A DNA stretch of 64,000 nt from Labedella phragmitis (GTDB taxonomy: Bacteria; Actinomycetota; Actinomycetes; Actinomycetales; Microbacteriaceae), in assembly GCF_004078635.1 (NCBI RefSeq), contig NZ_RZNB01000001.1:124001-188000 (forward strand), in the 5' to 3' direction. Of the stretch, positions 1 to 7,540 are shown in pieces. Every line of letters starts with the position of its first letter. Position 1 is the first letter of the stretch. The notes under the pieces were generated by a model. The model saw only the letters and a list, made by a program, of their open reading frames with translations. It did not search any database and was not told the DNA's origin. Made by a program: the position numbers and the translations under genes.

Positions 1-130
1 GCCAGATGACGTCGGACCCGGACGACTCGGTGTAGCCGAGACGGTCATACACGCGCGCCCTCGTCGCTGTCCGGGTTGAGCAACCGACATCTGCGCACCG
101 CGGTCGAGCGCATGGCTCGAGGATTCACGA
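1..130 (-). pseudogene. GNAT acetyltransferase C-terminal remnant, cut by the window edge
   Basis: Read on the minus strand, three short stretches in different frames join into what looks like the end of a GNAT N-acetyltransferase: ALDRGAQMSV, then LNPDSDEGARV, then YDRLGYTESSGSDVIW. The middle and last pieces resemble the conserved (N)PD(S)..ARV(Y)xRLGY region near the acetyl-CoA site. At least two frameshifts are needed to read through, one close to a CG-rich run near position 48. The frame is still open at base 1. No intact start lies in the window. This is either a decayed gene or one with sequencing errors; the family call rests only on the short C-terminal motif. Confidence 0.45.
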
Positions 131-196
131 CGACATCGCTCCCGCGATCCCCCGCCGCCGTTCCACTAGGGTCGCCTTGACGACGAAGGAGCGACC

Positions 197-616
197 ATGA
201 TCGACATCGTGCAGATGCCGCCGCGAATCGTGATCGGGGTGCCGGTGCTCGCGCCCTTCGATCACCTGTCGAGTCTCGTCCCCGAAGCGTGGGCGACGGC
301 GTTCTCGAGTCTTCCGGACGACGATCGGGACTTCGCGGAGGCGAGCGTCCGGGTCGGTGATCGATATCACGAGGTCGTCGGGATCCTCGCGGACGACGGT
401 GCCCGGATCGACGGCTTCGTGCACGCGCTGGTCCCGGGAGGCCCCTACGGTCATCTGCGGCACGAGGGGACGCGTGCGGGCATCGCCGCGGCCTTCGGCG
501 AGATCGAGGCGTGGCTCCGTTCGAGCGGACGGCCGCCCGGCGCCGCGAAACTGGACATCGGGTATCGGCGCGACGGATCCGACACCGTGCACGACCTGTT
601 CGTCTCGCTCGCCTAG
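197..616 (+). CDS. GyrI-like effector-binding domain protein
   Basis: The 139-residue protein consists of a single domain resembling the GyrI-like / AraC-type effector-binding fold: an N-terminal strand followed by VIGVPVLAPFDHL, a central helix, and a C-terminal half with VHALVPGGPYGHLRHEGT, which matches the family's P-G-x-Y-x-H-x-G-p pattern. Family members bind small hydrophobic or cationic ligands either as stand-alone proteins or fused to DNA-binding domains; no DNA-binding region is present here. The ATG at 197 follows AAGGAG at 186-191, a good ribosome binding site. It sits alone on its strand with a small unknown gene just downstream. The ligand cannot be inferred. Confidence 0.65.
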   Translation: MIDIVQMPPRIVIGVPVLAPFDHLSSLVPEAWATAFSSLPDDDRDFAEASVRVGDRYHEVVGILADDGARIDGFVHALVPGGPYGHLRHEGTRAGIAAAFGEIEAWLRSSGRPPGAAKLDIGYRRDGSDTVHDLFVSLA

Positions 617-644
617 TCGGTCGGAAGCACTCGAGGGCTCGGCC

Positions 645-941
645 GTGCGCTTCGGTATCGTCGTGGGCATGCCCGCCCGTTACCCGACAGCCGTGCTCGC
701 GATCGTCCGCCGAGGCGAGGTCGCCGACGAGTTGCGGCTCACGATCACCACGAACACCGGACGCGTACTCGACGAGTGGGTCGTCTATTCCCGCGAATTC
801 GACGCCGCAGCGCGGGCCGACGTCGAACGCCGACTCGACGCGGTGGGGCTCCGCAACGGACGCTTCGAGGGCAGCGCGCAGAGCGGCTGGCGCGCCGTCG
901 TGCGACCCGTCGACGTGGACCCGGCGGCTGCGACCGACTGA
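645..941 (+). CDS. Small hypothetical protein
   Basis: A 98-residue open frame starting at GTG 645, chosen because GAGGG at 633-637 lies seven bases upstream; an in-frame ATG at 669 is the alternative start. The protein is soluble-looking and has a mixed strand/helix pattern (PTAVLAIVRRGEV, LRLTITTNTGRVLDEWVVYSREF). I recognise no family. Codon use is typical of the neighbours, with G/C in third positions, which supports real coding. It begins 28 bases after the GyrI-like gene on the same strand and may be cotranscribed with it. Confidence 0.5.
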   Translation: MRFGIVVGMPARYPTAVLAIVRRGEVADELRLTITTNTGRVLDEWVVYSREFDAAARADVERRLDAVGLRNGRFEGSAQSGWRAVVRPVDVDPAAATD

Positions 942-987
942 CGCGCTCAGTCGATCGCAGCCGCCGCGCCGTAGCCGGCCGACCGCA

Positions 988-1668
988 TCAATACGCGATG
1001 AGCCCCTCGCGATCGCTGAACGTTCCGGTGGGGCCATCCGCGGCGACTGTCGCCATCGCGACGACCGCGTCGGTCCCCTCGGTGACGGTCTGGTGGCCGG
1101 AGTTCCCGTTGAGGTCGGTGGCCGTGTAGCCGGGATCGATCGCGTTGACGCGCATCCCGGGCAGGTTCTTCGCGTACTGCACGGTGAGCGCGATGACCGC
1201 CGCCTTCGACGCCACGTACGGGACCGTCATGACGTGCCCCTCGGCACGCGAGGAGTCGAGGAGGAACCGGGGGAAGCCGAGACCGCTCGCGACGTTCACG
1301 ATGACGGGGTGCGCCGACTCGCGGAGCAGCGGGAGGGCGGCTTGCGACACCCGGACGATCCCGGTGACGTTCGTCGCGAAGACCGCGTCGTTCGCCGCGG
1401 GCGTGAGGTCGTCGAGAGTCTGCGCGGAACCTGCGATGCCCGCGTTGTTGATGAGGACGTCGAGTGCGGGGAGTTGAGCGATCGCAGCGGCGACGGAGGC
1501 GTCGTCCGTCACGTCGAGCTGCACGGTGTGTGCGCCGAGTTCGCGAGCGGCATCGCCGGCGGCGAGGTCGCGCATCCCTGCATAGACGGTGTGGCCGGCG
1601 GCGAGGAGTCGGCGGGCGGTTTCGACTCCGAGGCCCTTGTTGGCGCCGGTGACGAGTGTCGTTGTCAT
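988..1668 (-). CDS. Short-chain dehydrogenase/reductase (SDR)
   Basis: This is a classical SDR oxidoreductase of 226 residues. The cofactor-binding glycine motif TGANKGLG is at residues 7-14, the structural NNAG lies near residue 92, and the catalytic YVASK is near 150-154, followed by the PGYTATDL segment after the active site. Such enzymes use NAD(P)H to reduce a carbonyl or oxidise an alcohol; the substrate is not evident. The length is slightly short for the family. It is divergent from the XRE/MmyB-type regulator starting at 1770, an arrangement very common for that regulator family, so this enzyme is its likely target. Confidence 0.85.
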   Translation of the reverse strand: MTTTLVTGANKGLGVETARRLLAAGHTVYAGMRDLAAGDAARELGAHTVQLDVTDDASVAAAIAQLPALDVLINNAGIAGSAQTLDDLTPAANDAVFATNVTGIVRVSQAALPLLRESAHPVIVNVASGLGFPRFLLDSSRAEGHVMTVPYVASKAAVIALTVQYAKNLPGMRVNAIDPGYTATDLNGNSGHQTVTEGTDAVVAMATVAADGPTGTFSDREGLIAY

Positions 1669-1769
1669 GACTCGACTCTGCGACCGATGCGGCGAGCGCC
1701 ACAGGTACCGCTCGACGGTGGGACCGGCGATACCACCCGGCGACGCCGGTCACCGCGCATACTGGCTCC

Positions 1770-2618
1770 ATGAGTGAGTTCGCGACCGTCCTGCGTGCTT
1801 GGCGCGACCGCGTCACGCCCCAGCAGGTGGGCATGCCGGCGGGGGCCGGTCGACGCACGAGCGGACTCCGGCGCGAGGAGCTCGCGGCCCTCGCCGGAGT
1901 GAGCGTCGACTACATCGTGCGGCTCGAGCAGGGTCGCGCGACGAACCCGTCGGCGCAGACCCTCACGGCGCTCGCCCGCGCCCTCCGGCTCGACCGAGAG
2001 GAACGCGACCATCTCTTCCGCGTCGCGGGGGCGCCGATCCCGTCGTCTCGCGTGGCACCGCAGCACATCCCGCCCGGAGTGTTGCGCATCGTCGACCGGA
2101 TGGGAGACTGTCCCGTCGCCGTGATGACGGCGGCCTGGGACATCGTGCACTGGAACCCGCTGTGGGCGGCGCTCTTCGGCGATCCGTCCACGCTCTCGGG
2201 CAACGAGCGCAACGTCGCGTGGCGCTACTTCATGCGGGGTCTCGGCGACATCGAGTTCGCCGAGGGCCACAGCGAGGAGTTCACGTCCGACCTCTCCGCC
2301 GACCTGCGACGCGCGGCGGGCCTCTACCCGGACGACGCGCGGATCGCCGGCCTCGTCGCCGCTCTCCTCCGCGACTCCCCGCTCTTCGCGGCCGCGTGGG
2401 AGACCGCGACGGTCGCCTCGCACACCTCGAGCCGCAAGACCGTGCACTCGGCGACGGTCGGTGCGCTCGAACTCGATTGCGACGTGCTGAACGCGCCGTC
2501 GACCGACATGCGCATCGTCGTCTACACGGCCGACCCGGGCTCCGCCTCGGCGGAGAAACTCGACCTCCTCCGCGTCACGGGAATGCAGGAGCTCGGCCGC
2601 CTCGTCATCGATACGTGA
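1770..2618 (+). CDS. XRE-family regulator with MmyB-like ligand domain
   Basis: A 282-residue transcription regulator. Residues 1-80 are a helix-turn-helix with the hallmark GLRREELAALAGVS and YIVRLEQGR segments of the actinobacterial XRE/MmyB group; residues 100-280 form the MmyB-like, PAS-related ligand domain with DIVHWNPLWAALFGD. It probably controls the divergent SDR gene. The start appears leaderless: CATACT at 1758-1763 is a -10-like hexamer six bases before the ATG, with no Shine-Dalgarno sequence. The 3' end overlaps the convergent ABC exporter gene by 14 bases. A second homologue occurs at 38732-39562 and a C-terminal scrap of a third at 9238-9375. Confidence 0.85.
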   Translation: MSEFATVLRAWRDRVTPQQVGMPAGAGRRTSGLRREELAALAGVSVDYIVRLEQGRATNPSAQTLTALARALRLDREERDHLFRVAGAPIPSSRVAPQHIPPGVLRIVDRMGDCPVAVMTAAWDIVHWNPLWAALFGDPSTLSGNERNVAWRYFMRGLGDIEFAEGHSEEFTSDLSADLRRAAGLYPDDARIAGLVAALLRDSPLFAAAWETATVASHTSSRKTVHSATVGALELDCDVLNAPSTDMRIVVYTADPGSASAEKLDLLRVTGMQELGRLVIDT

Positions 2619-4845
2619 TGGCGTCGGTCTCCTGCCGACCGCGCGCCCGACGCGAGGCACGTGCCTCGTCCACCCGATCGTGCGCCGGCCGCTTGTCGCC
2701 GCGCTGCACCGCCCACATCTCGGCATAGACGCCGCCGAGCTCGACGAGCTCGGAATGCGTGCCCTCCTCGACGATCCGGCCGGCCTCGACCACGAAGATG
2801 CGGTCGCACCGCATCACGCTGGCCAGGCGATGCGCGATCATGATGAGGGTCGCGCCGGGAAGCGATCCCATGAGGTCCTCGATCATGTGCGCCTCGGTCG
2901 ATGCATCGAGATCGCTCGTCACCTCGTCGAGGACGTACAGCGGCGACTCTTTGAGGAGCGCCCGGGCGAGCCCCAGCCGGCGCCGCTCACCTCCCGACAG
3001 CCCGGCCCCGGCTTCATCCAGCACGGTGCTTGCGCCGTGAGGAAGCGCCGCGACGAACTCATCGGCGTGAGCCCGGTGGAGCGCGCGTCGGACCGCGTGC
3101 GGCGAGGCGTCGGGAGACGACAGTCGGACGTTGTCCGCGACGGACCGCGAGTACAGCGAGATCTGCTGCGGCACATAGGCGATGCGGGATCGCACCACCG
3201 CGGGCGAGATCCGTTCGAGCGGCACCCCGGACAGCGAGATACCGCCCTCGTCCGGTTCGACCACCCGGAGGAGCAGCTTCGCGATCGTGGATTTCCCCCC
3301 GCCGCTCGGACCGACGAAGGCGACACGCTCGCCCTCCCGGATGGAGAAGGACATGTCGCGCAGCGCGGTGGCGCGTCCGCGGTAGCCGAACGAGACCGAG
3401 TCGAACCGCACCTCACCGCCGACGTCATCGACCTCATCGGATCCCGACACCTCGTCTCCCTCGGGCTCGTAGTCGAGGATCTCGGCGACGCGCCGGAGCG
3501 CCATGCTGGCCTCCTGCCACTCGAGCTGCAGCCCGATCAGTCGGGAGACGGGATCGATGAAGAAGGCGCTTAGTGCCACGAAGGCCATGAGCGTTCCGAG
3601 TGTGAGGTCGCCGTCGATGATGCGCGTCGTTCCGAAGAGGAGGAGGAGAAGCCCCGCGGCGGCCTGGAAGAGCGACATCAACGTCGATTGCCCGTTCTCC
3701 AGCATCCCTTCCCGGAAGGAGAAGCGGACGCTGCGGATGTATTCGCGCTCGACGCCCTCCATCTCTCGCGGTTCGAAGCCCTCGAGCTTGATGCCCTCCA
3801 CACCGCGGAGGCCCTCGATGATGCGCGAATTGAGGACGGAAGCCTGCTGCATCTGCTCGCCGTTGACCGCGCGGAACGGACGCAGGAACGCGACCACGAG
3901 GACGACCGAGGCGATCACGAAGACGACGATGACGAGGAAGAGGGAGGCGTCGAGCGAGAACAGCACGGCTCCCGTGACGATCGCCATCACGGCATCGAGC
4001 ACCGCCGACAGGGCGGCGCCGGTCAGGACGTTCTTGATTGTCATGGCGTCGCCGAAGCGGGTGAGGATGTCTCCCACGGGGCGGGAGTCGAAGAACCGGA
4101 ACGGCATCCGGTAGACGTGCGCGAAGTAGCCGAGGATCAGCGGGACATCGATGCGTTGCGACAGGTGCAGGACGATCCACTGCCGGACGAACTGCACGGC
4201 GTGCTGCACGACGTACATTCCGACGAAGAGCACGCCGAGCGGGACGATGAGCGACTCGAGGTCGTAGGGGATGACCTCGTCGACGATGATCTTCGTGGCG
4301 AATGACGTGGCGATGCCGAGGATCGTGAGGATGAGAGAGCCGAGGATCGCCCAGAGGAAGAGCGCCCGGTGCGGGCGGAGGAGGCGGAGGAATCGCCCGA
4401 CCGGACGGGACTGTGATCCGCCCGGATCGAACGCGCGCGATGGGGCGAGCAGGACGAGTACTCCGGTGAAGCGTGCGAGGAAGTCGTCGACCGCGACCCA
4501 GCGCCGCCGCTTCTCCGCCGGATCGCCGATGAGGAGGCGCCGGGACGTGGCCAGATGGATGACGACGAAGTGCGGATCGCCGGTTGACGTCGTCACGTGG
4601 GCGATCGCTGGTCGGGTGTAACTCGTCGTGAGGGCGTCCTCACCGACCCTCACGACCTTCGCCTCGAACCCCAACTCGACCGCGCCGTCGACGAGTCCGC
4701 GGACCGACACGCCCCGAGCCGCCGTTCCCAATGCGTCCCGCAATTGTGTGACCGACACGGTCTTCCCATGGGCCGCGCTGACCGCCGCGAGGCACGCGGC
4801 ACCGCAGTCGGAGCTCTCGTTCTGGCGGACGTGCTGGCGGGTCAT
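2605..4845 (-). CDS. Bacteriocin-type ABC exporter with C39 peptidase domain
   Basis: The 746-residue protein has the full architecture of a peptidase-containing ABC transporter. Residues 1-135 are a C39 cysteine peptidase with catalytic C14 in NESSDCGAACLA, H92 in DPHFVV and D108 in IGDP. Residues 150-440 are the transmembrane domain. Residues 475-700 are the ATPase, with Walker A GPSGGGKST (512-520), signature LSGGE (616-620), Walker B ending at E641 and the switch His at 672. Such exporters cut a double-glycine leader from a peptide while pumping it out. The downstream adaptor and the precursor peptide on the same strand (4907-6911) fit that job. The gene ends by overlapping the convergent regulator gene. 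Confidence 0.93.
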   Translation of the reverse strand: MTRQHVRQNESSDCGAACLAAVSAAHGKTVSVTQLRDALGTAARGVSVRGLVDGAVELGFEAKVVRVGEDALTTSYTRPAIAHVTTSTGDPHFVVIHLATSRRLLIGDPAEKRRRWVAVDDFLARFTGVLVLLAPSRAFDPGGSQSRPVGRFLRLLRPHRALFLWAILGSLILTILGIATSFATKIIVDEVIPYDLESLIVPLGVLFVGMYVVQHAVQFVRQWIVLHLSQRIDVPLILGYFAHVYRMPFRFFDSRPVGDILTRFGDAMTIKNVLTGAALSAVLDAVMAIVTGAVLFSLDASLFLVIVVFVIASVVLVVAFLRPFRAVNGEQMQQASVLNSRIIEGLRGVEGIKLEGFEPREMEGVEREYIRSVRFSFREGMLENGQSTLMSLFQAAAGLLLLLFGTTRIIDGDLTLGTLMAFVALSAFFIDPVSRLIGLQLEWQEASMALRRVAEILDYEPEGDEVSGSDEVDDVGGEVRFDSVSFGYRGRATALRDMSFSIREGERVAFVGPSGGGKSTIAKLLLRVVEPDEGGISLSGVPLERISPAVVRSRIAYVPQQISLYSRSVADNVRLSSPDASPHAVRRALHRAHADEFVAALPHGASTVLDEAGAGLSGGERRRLGLARALLKESPLYVLDEVTSDLDASTEAHMIEDLMGSLPGATLIMIAHRLASVMRCDRIFVVEAGRIVEEGTHSELVELGGVYAEMWAVQRGDKRPAHDRVDEARASRRARGRQETDAITYR

Positions 4846-4906
4846 CGGTGGGATCCCTCTCTCGTGGTCGTCATGGTCGTCATGTCGGAGGCGGGCAGGC
4901 GCGACC

Positions 4907-6028
4907 TCAGGGGGAGAACCCGGCGAGCTCCTGGGCGTACTCGAGGTAGGTGACCTCGTCGCGCACGACGTCGACGGTGATGGCCGTCCCGTTGATCAGA
5001 TCGTGCTCGGCACCGTCGCGCGTGCGGACGACGTCGTCGTCGAGCGCCAGGTGCACCACGAAGTAGTTGGCCGTCTCCGTCCCGTCGATCGGCATCGCCG
5101 TCACGTCGGCGTCGATGGAGACGACGCGGCCACTGAGCTTCTCGTACTCGACGGCGGGGAGACCCTCCACCGAGACGGTCGCCCGATCCCCCACCTCGAC
5201 GTGTTGCCGATCCGGCACGGACAGGTAGACGCTCACGTCGAGCCCCTCCTCCGTCGACGCCACGGAGCCGATCCGGTCTCCGGCCGTGACGACGCTGCCC
5301 ACCTGCACGCCCTCGTCGAGGTGGACCGTTCCGGAGACGGGCGCGGTGATCTGGAAGGCGCTCTCCCCGGTGCTCGCCGCGCGGCCACGAATGTCGATCT
5401 CCGCAATCTGCTGACGGATCTGGGTCTCCTTCGCCGACGACTCGCTCAAGGCCGTCGAGTCGAGTTCCTCCGCCTTCAACGCGTTGTCGGCGATGGCGCC
5501 GTCGATCTCCACGGGTGTGTACCCGAGCGCTTCGAGGCTCTCGCGGCTCACGATCAGCTGGTCCTTCTGTTTCTGCAGCGAGTCGAACTGCCAGTAGAAG
5601 GCCGCCTCGTCGACGACGTCCTGCCGGAAGGAGTTCTCGCCGTCGCGCACGGCCTGCGAGAAGCGAGACTGAAGGTCCAGCCCCTTCTCGAGGAGGGCCT
5701 TCTGGGCCGCGACGGTGTCCTTCTCCGCCTGAAGTTCGAGGCTCTCGACCGCGACGACGCGCGCTCCCGCCTCGACCCTCGAACCGTTCGGTGCGTCGAC
5801 CGCGGCGACGCGACCCGAGACGCTCGCCATCACGACCGTGCGGTTGGCTCCTTCGATGACGCCGACCCCCTCGACGAGGCTCGGCCGCATGGTCACCGAC
5901 GACCAGAGGACCACGGCGACGATCGCACCCGCGGTGAGTGCGAGGAGGAAGAGTCCGAAGAGAGGCGGCCGCTTCTCGTAGAGGATCCGACTGTCGGTGA
6001 GGCTGTCGAGGTCGACGATGCGCGTCAT
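4907..6028 (-). CDS. HlyD-family membrane fusion/adaptor protein
   Basis: A 373-residue protein of the HlyD/bacteriocin secretion accessory type. It has a short cytoplasmic N-terminus, one membrane helix at about residues 22-43, a biotinyl-lipoyl-like segment (VVMASVSGRVAAVDAPNGSR), a long helical region at about 95-210 likely to form the hairpin, a second lipoyl-like half (FQITAPVSGTVHLDEG) and a C-terminal beta domain. In this Gram-positive setting it would help the C39 ABC exporter pass peptide across the membrane and wall. The start at 6028 was preferred over a longer open frame because it gives an ATGA overlap with the stop of the preceding gene and puts the membrane helix close to the N-terminus. 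Confidence 0.85.
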   Translation of the reverse strand: MTRIVDLDSLTDSRILYEKRPPLFGLFLLALTAGAIVAVVLWSSVTMRPSLVEGVGVIEGANRTVVMASVSGRVAAVDAPNGSRVEAGARVVAVESLELQAEKDTVAAQKALLEKGLDLQSRFSQAVRDGENSFRQDVVDEAAFYWQFDSLQKQKDQLIVSRESLEALGYTPVEIDGAIADNALKAEELDSTALSESSAKETQIRQQIAEIDIRGRAASTGESAFQITAPVSGTVHLDEGVQVGSVVTAGDRIGSVASTEEGLDVSVYLSVPDRQHVEVGDRATVSVEGLPAVEYEKLSGRVVSIDADVTAMPIDGTETANYFVVHLALDDDVVRTRDGAEHDLINGTAITVDVVRDEVTYLEYAQELAGFSP

Positions 6029-6507
6029 GGCTCGCGCGAGACCGCCGGCGCGAAGGCGTCGACCTCGACGGACGTTCCGTCCTCGCCGGCGAAGACGAGG
6101 TAGACCGTCCCGTCGAGCTCGATCTCGTTCTCGTAGGCGGAGACGTTGATCTTGCTGTACACGACATCGAGGTCGGAGACGTCGCCACGGAACCGGACCA
6201 GGATGCAATCGCTCACCTCGACGCGCGGCTCGACTTCGACGTCCGGAGGAAGATCCGCGGGGGACAGAGGCGTCGCCGACTGACGCATGAGCGCCGTCTC
6301 GTGCGCGACGACGTGGTCCTCGTTCGCTCGCGGCGTGAGTCGCTGGACGAGGGGACCTCTCGGCGTCCCCCCGCTGTCGCGGATATCCCGCACGAGCGCG
6401 ACGGCCGTGTCGCGGACATGGCCCGGATCCAGCGCACGTATCCGTCGCCGCACGACGTTCTCGAGTACGAGTGTGCGCGGGTACTCGGTGCCGATCGTTC
6501 TTCTCAT
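6025..6507 (-). CDS. Unknown accessory protein of the peptide export operon
   Basis: A 160-residue soluble-looking protein that I do not recognise. It has an Arg-rich N-terminal helical region (RTLVLENVVRRRIRALDPG) and an acidic C-terminal half with alternating strands (VEVSDCILVRFRGDVSDLDV, IELDGTVYLVFAGEDG). No signal peptide or membrane helix is visible. It lies between the precursor peptide and the adaptor, and its stop overlaps the adaptor start as ATGA, so the two are translationally coupled. Position suggests a role in recognition, maturation or regulated export of the peptide, but nothing in the sequence proves it. A 7-bp hairpin sits just upstream of its start. Confidence 0.65.
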   Translation of the reverse strand: MRRTIGTEYPRTLVLENVVRRRIRALDPGHVRDTAVALVRDIRDSGGTPRGPLVQRLTPRANEDHVVAHETALMRQSATPLSPADLPPDVEVEPRVEVSDCILVRFRGDVSDLDVVYSKINVSAYENEIELDGTVYLVFAGEDGTSVEVDAFAPAVSREP

Positions 6508-6516
6508 CTCGTGTCG

Positions 6517-6534
6517 GTGTCGCTTCCGCGACAC
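6517..6534 (-). other. Hairpin upstream of the accessory gene
   Basis: Perfect 7-bp stem GTGTCGC/GCGACAC around a four-base loop (GGAA on the minus strand), ten bases before the start codon at 6507. A second stem, CGGGCG-N3-CGCCCG at 6584-6598, lies about ten bases after the precursor stop. Together they could trim or partly terminate the message so that much more precursor than export machinery is made, as in many bacteriocin operons. This is an inference from position. Confidence 0.4.
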
Positions 6535-6608
6535 TCGTCCTCTCGTCGCAGCGGTAGGGGGAACGGGGGACGGGCAACGCGTTCGGGCGCGCCGCCCGCC
6601 CGGAGGCG

Positions 6609-6911
6609 CTAGATCATCGAGTAGAACTTGTTCTCGAACCCGGCCATGATGAACGGGCTGCCGGCGGGGGACATGCCGGCGACCGCCCCGCGGACCTGCC
6701 ACTTGATCTTCTGGTAGGTCTTGTTGCGCAGGCCGGCGTGGTAGGCGCGCTCGCCGGCGGCCATGCCTCCGGCGTACAGGCTTCCTCCGATTCCGAGAGC
6801 GCCGCCGATGATGCCGATGACCGCGATGGCGCCGATGCCGCCGTCGATGCCGTCCAGTTCGTCGTTCGGGACGTCTCGATACGTGGTGGGCATCTCCAGA
6901 ACCATGGACAT
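6609..6911 (-). CDS. Double-glycine leader peptide precursor (class II bacteriocin-like)
   Basis: A 100-residue peptide with a leader of the double-glycine type: residues 14-25 read VPNDELDGIDGG, matching the ELxxIxGG pattern recognised by C39 peptidases, so cleavage is expected after G25. The 75-residue remainder starts with a Gly/Ala/Ile-rich hydrophobic stretch (about 26-53) with several Gly-x3-Gly spacings, followed by a basic, aromatic region (KTYQKIKWQVR) and the C-terminal FENKFYSMI. By my count the mature part is about +5 in charge and has no Cys. The ribosome binding site AAGGAGGT lies six bases before the ATG, the strongest in the window. It is followed by the accessory, adaptor and C39 exporter genes. 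Sequence and context agree on a secreted antimicrobial or signalling peptide; activity is inferred. Confidence 0.8.
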   Translation of the reverse strand: MSMVLEMPTTYRDVPNDELDGIDGGIGAIAVIGIIGGALGIGGSLYAGGMAAGERAYHAGLRNKTYQKIKWQVRGAVAGMSPAGSPFIMAGFENKFYSMI

Positions 6912-6979
6912 GTGAGTACCTCCTTGTTCGGATGCGGGCACCGGGCGGCGCCTGCGTGACCCGACGGTAGTTGCTCTTC

Positions 6980-7023
6980 TCCACACCCGCTCGGAGTTTC
7001 CACATAGATACGTCTTCTGTGGA
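6980..7023. promoter_or_regulatory. TCCACA repeats in the divergent bacteriocin promoter region
   Basis: The 144-base gap between the precursor and the divergent membrane gene holds TCCACA at 6980-6985 and 6999-7004 (19 bases apart, direct) and the inverted copy TGTGGA at 7018-7023. The second and third copies form an inverted repeat with a 13-base spacer. The third overlaps the -35 box of the rightward promoter. This layout looks like a binding site for a regulator of both directions. No dedicated regulator gene is next to it. Confidence 0.4.
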
Positions 7024-7048
7024 CAGGTTCTTCCGGGCGAGCGATACT
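7020..7048 (+). promoter_or_regulatory. Promoter of the candidate immunity gene, leaderless
   Basis: TGGACA at 7020-7025 (five of six matches to TTGACA), a 17-base spacer, then GATACT at 7043-7048. The ATG at 7056 is seven bases after the -10 box, so the transcript should begin at or next to the start codon. There is no Shine-Dalgarno sequence. Confidence 0.6.
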
Positions 7049-7055
7049 GGCGTGC

Positions 7056-7493
7056 ATGAATAGATACTCGTCCGCATCCCGCGATTCGGGCTCCGGCACC
7101 CTCGAGCCCCCACCGCATGACGCGCGTCCCGCTGTCGCGCGAGGCGACGTGTCGCCACTCGGACGCGCGTCGCTCGGAGCGCTCTTCGCCGCGGTGATCG
7201 TCAGCGCACCCGGGCTCACCGAGGCGTACGCCAGCGCCATCGCGATCGGCTTCTCCAGCCTGGCACTCGCGCTCGTCGAGTCCACCCGGCCCACCGCGAC
7301 CCGTCCACCCGGCCTTCCACGACGGCGGCGCGTGGCTCCGGCGCTCGTCGCGAGCGCGGCCGTCTTCATCGCGGCTTTCGCCGCATCCTTCGCGGCCGCT
7401 GCGGCAGGGAGTCGCGATCTGAGCACCGCCATCGCCGGAGCGGCGTTCATCCTGCTGTTGCCGCTGATCTGGCTCGACGAGCGGTCCCGCTGA
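7056..7493 (+). CDS. Small membrane protein, candidate bacteriocin immunity factor
   Basis: A 145-residue protein with about four hydrophobic segments: two in residues 38-75 (LGALFAAVIVSAPG and AIAIGFSSLALALV), then two in residues 92-140 (PALVASAAVFIAAFAASFAA and TAIAGAAFILLLPLIW), separated by an Arg-rich cytoplasmic loop (RPPGLPRRRRV). I recognise no family. It is transcribed away from the peptide precursor from a shared 144-base region. Small multi-pass membrane proteins next to the precursor are the usual form of immunity for class II bacteriocins, and no other candidate lies in this locus. The function is inferred from position and topology only. Confidence 0.6.
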   Translation: MNRYSSASRDSGSGTLEPPPHDARPAVARGDVSPLGRASLGALFAAVIVSAPGLTEAYASAIAIGFSSLALALVESTRPTATRPPGLPRRRRVAPALVASAAVFIAAFAASFAAAAAGSRDLSTAIAGAAFILLLPLIWLDERSR

Positions 7494-7540
7494 TCCGGCG
7501 ATGGCGTGAGGTGGGCGCACCGACTCCCTAGGCTGATCTC

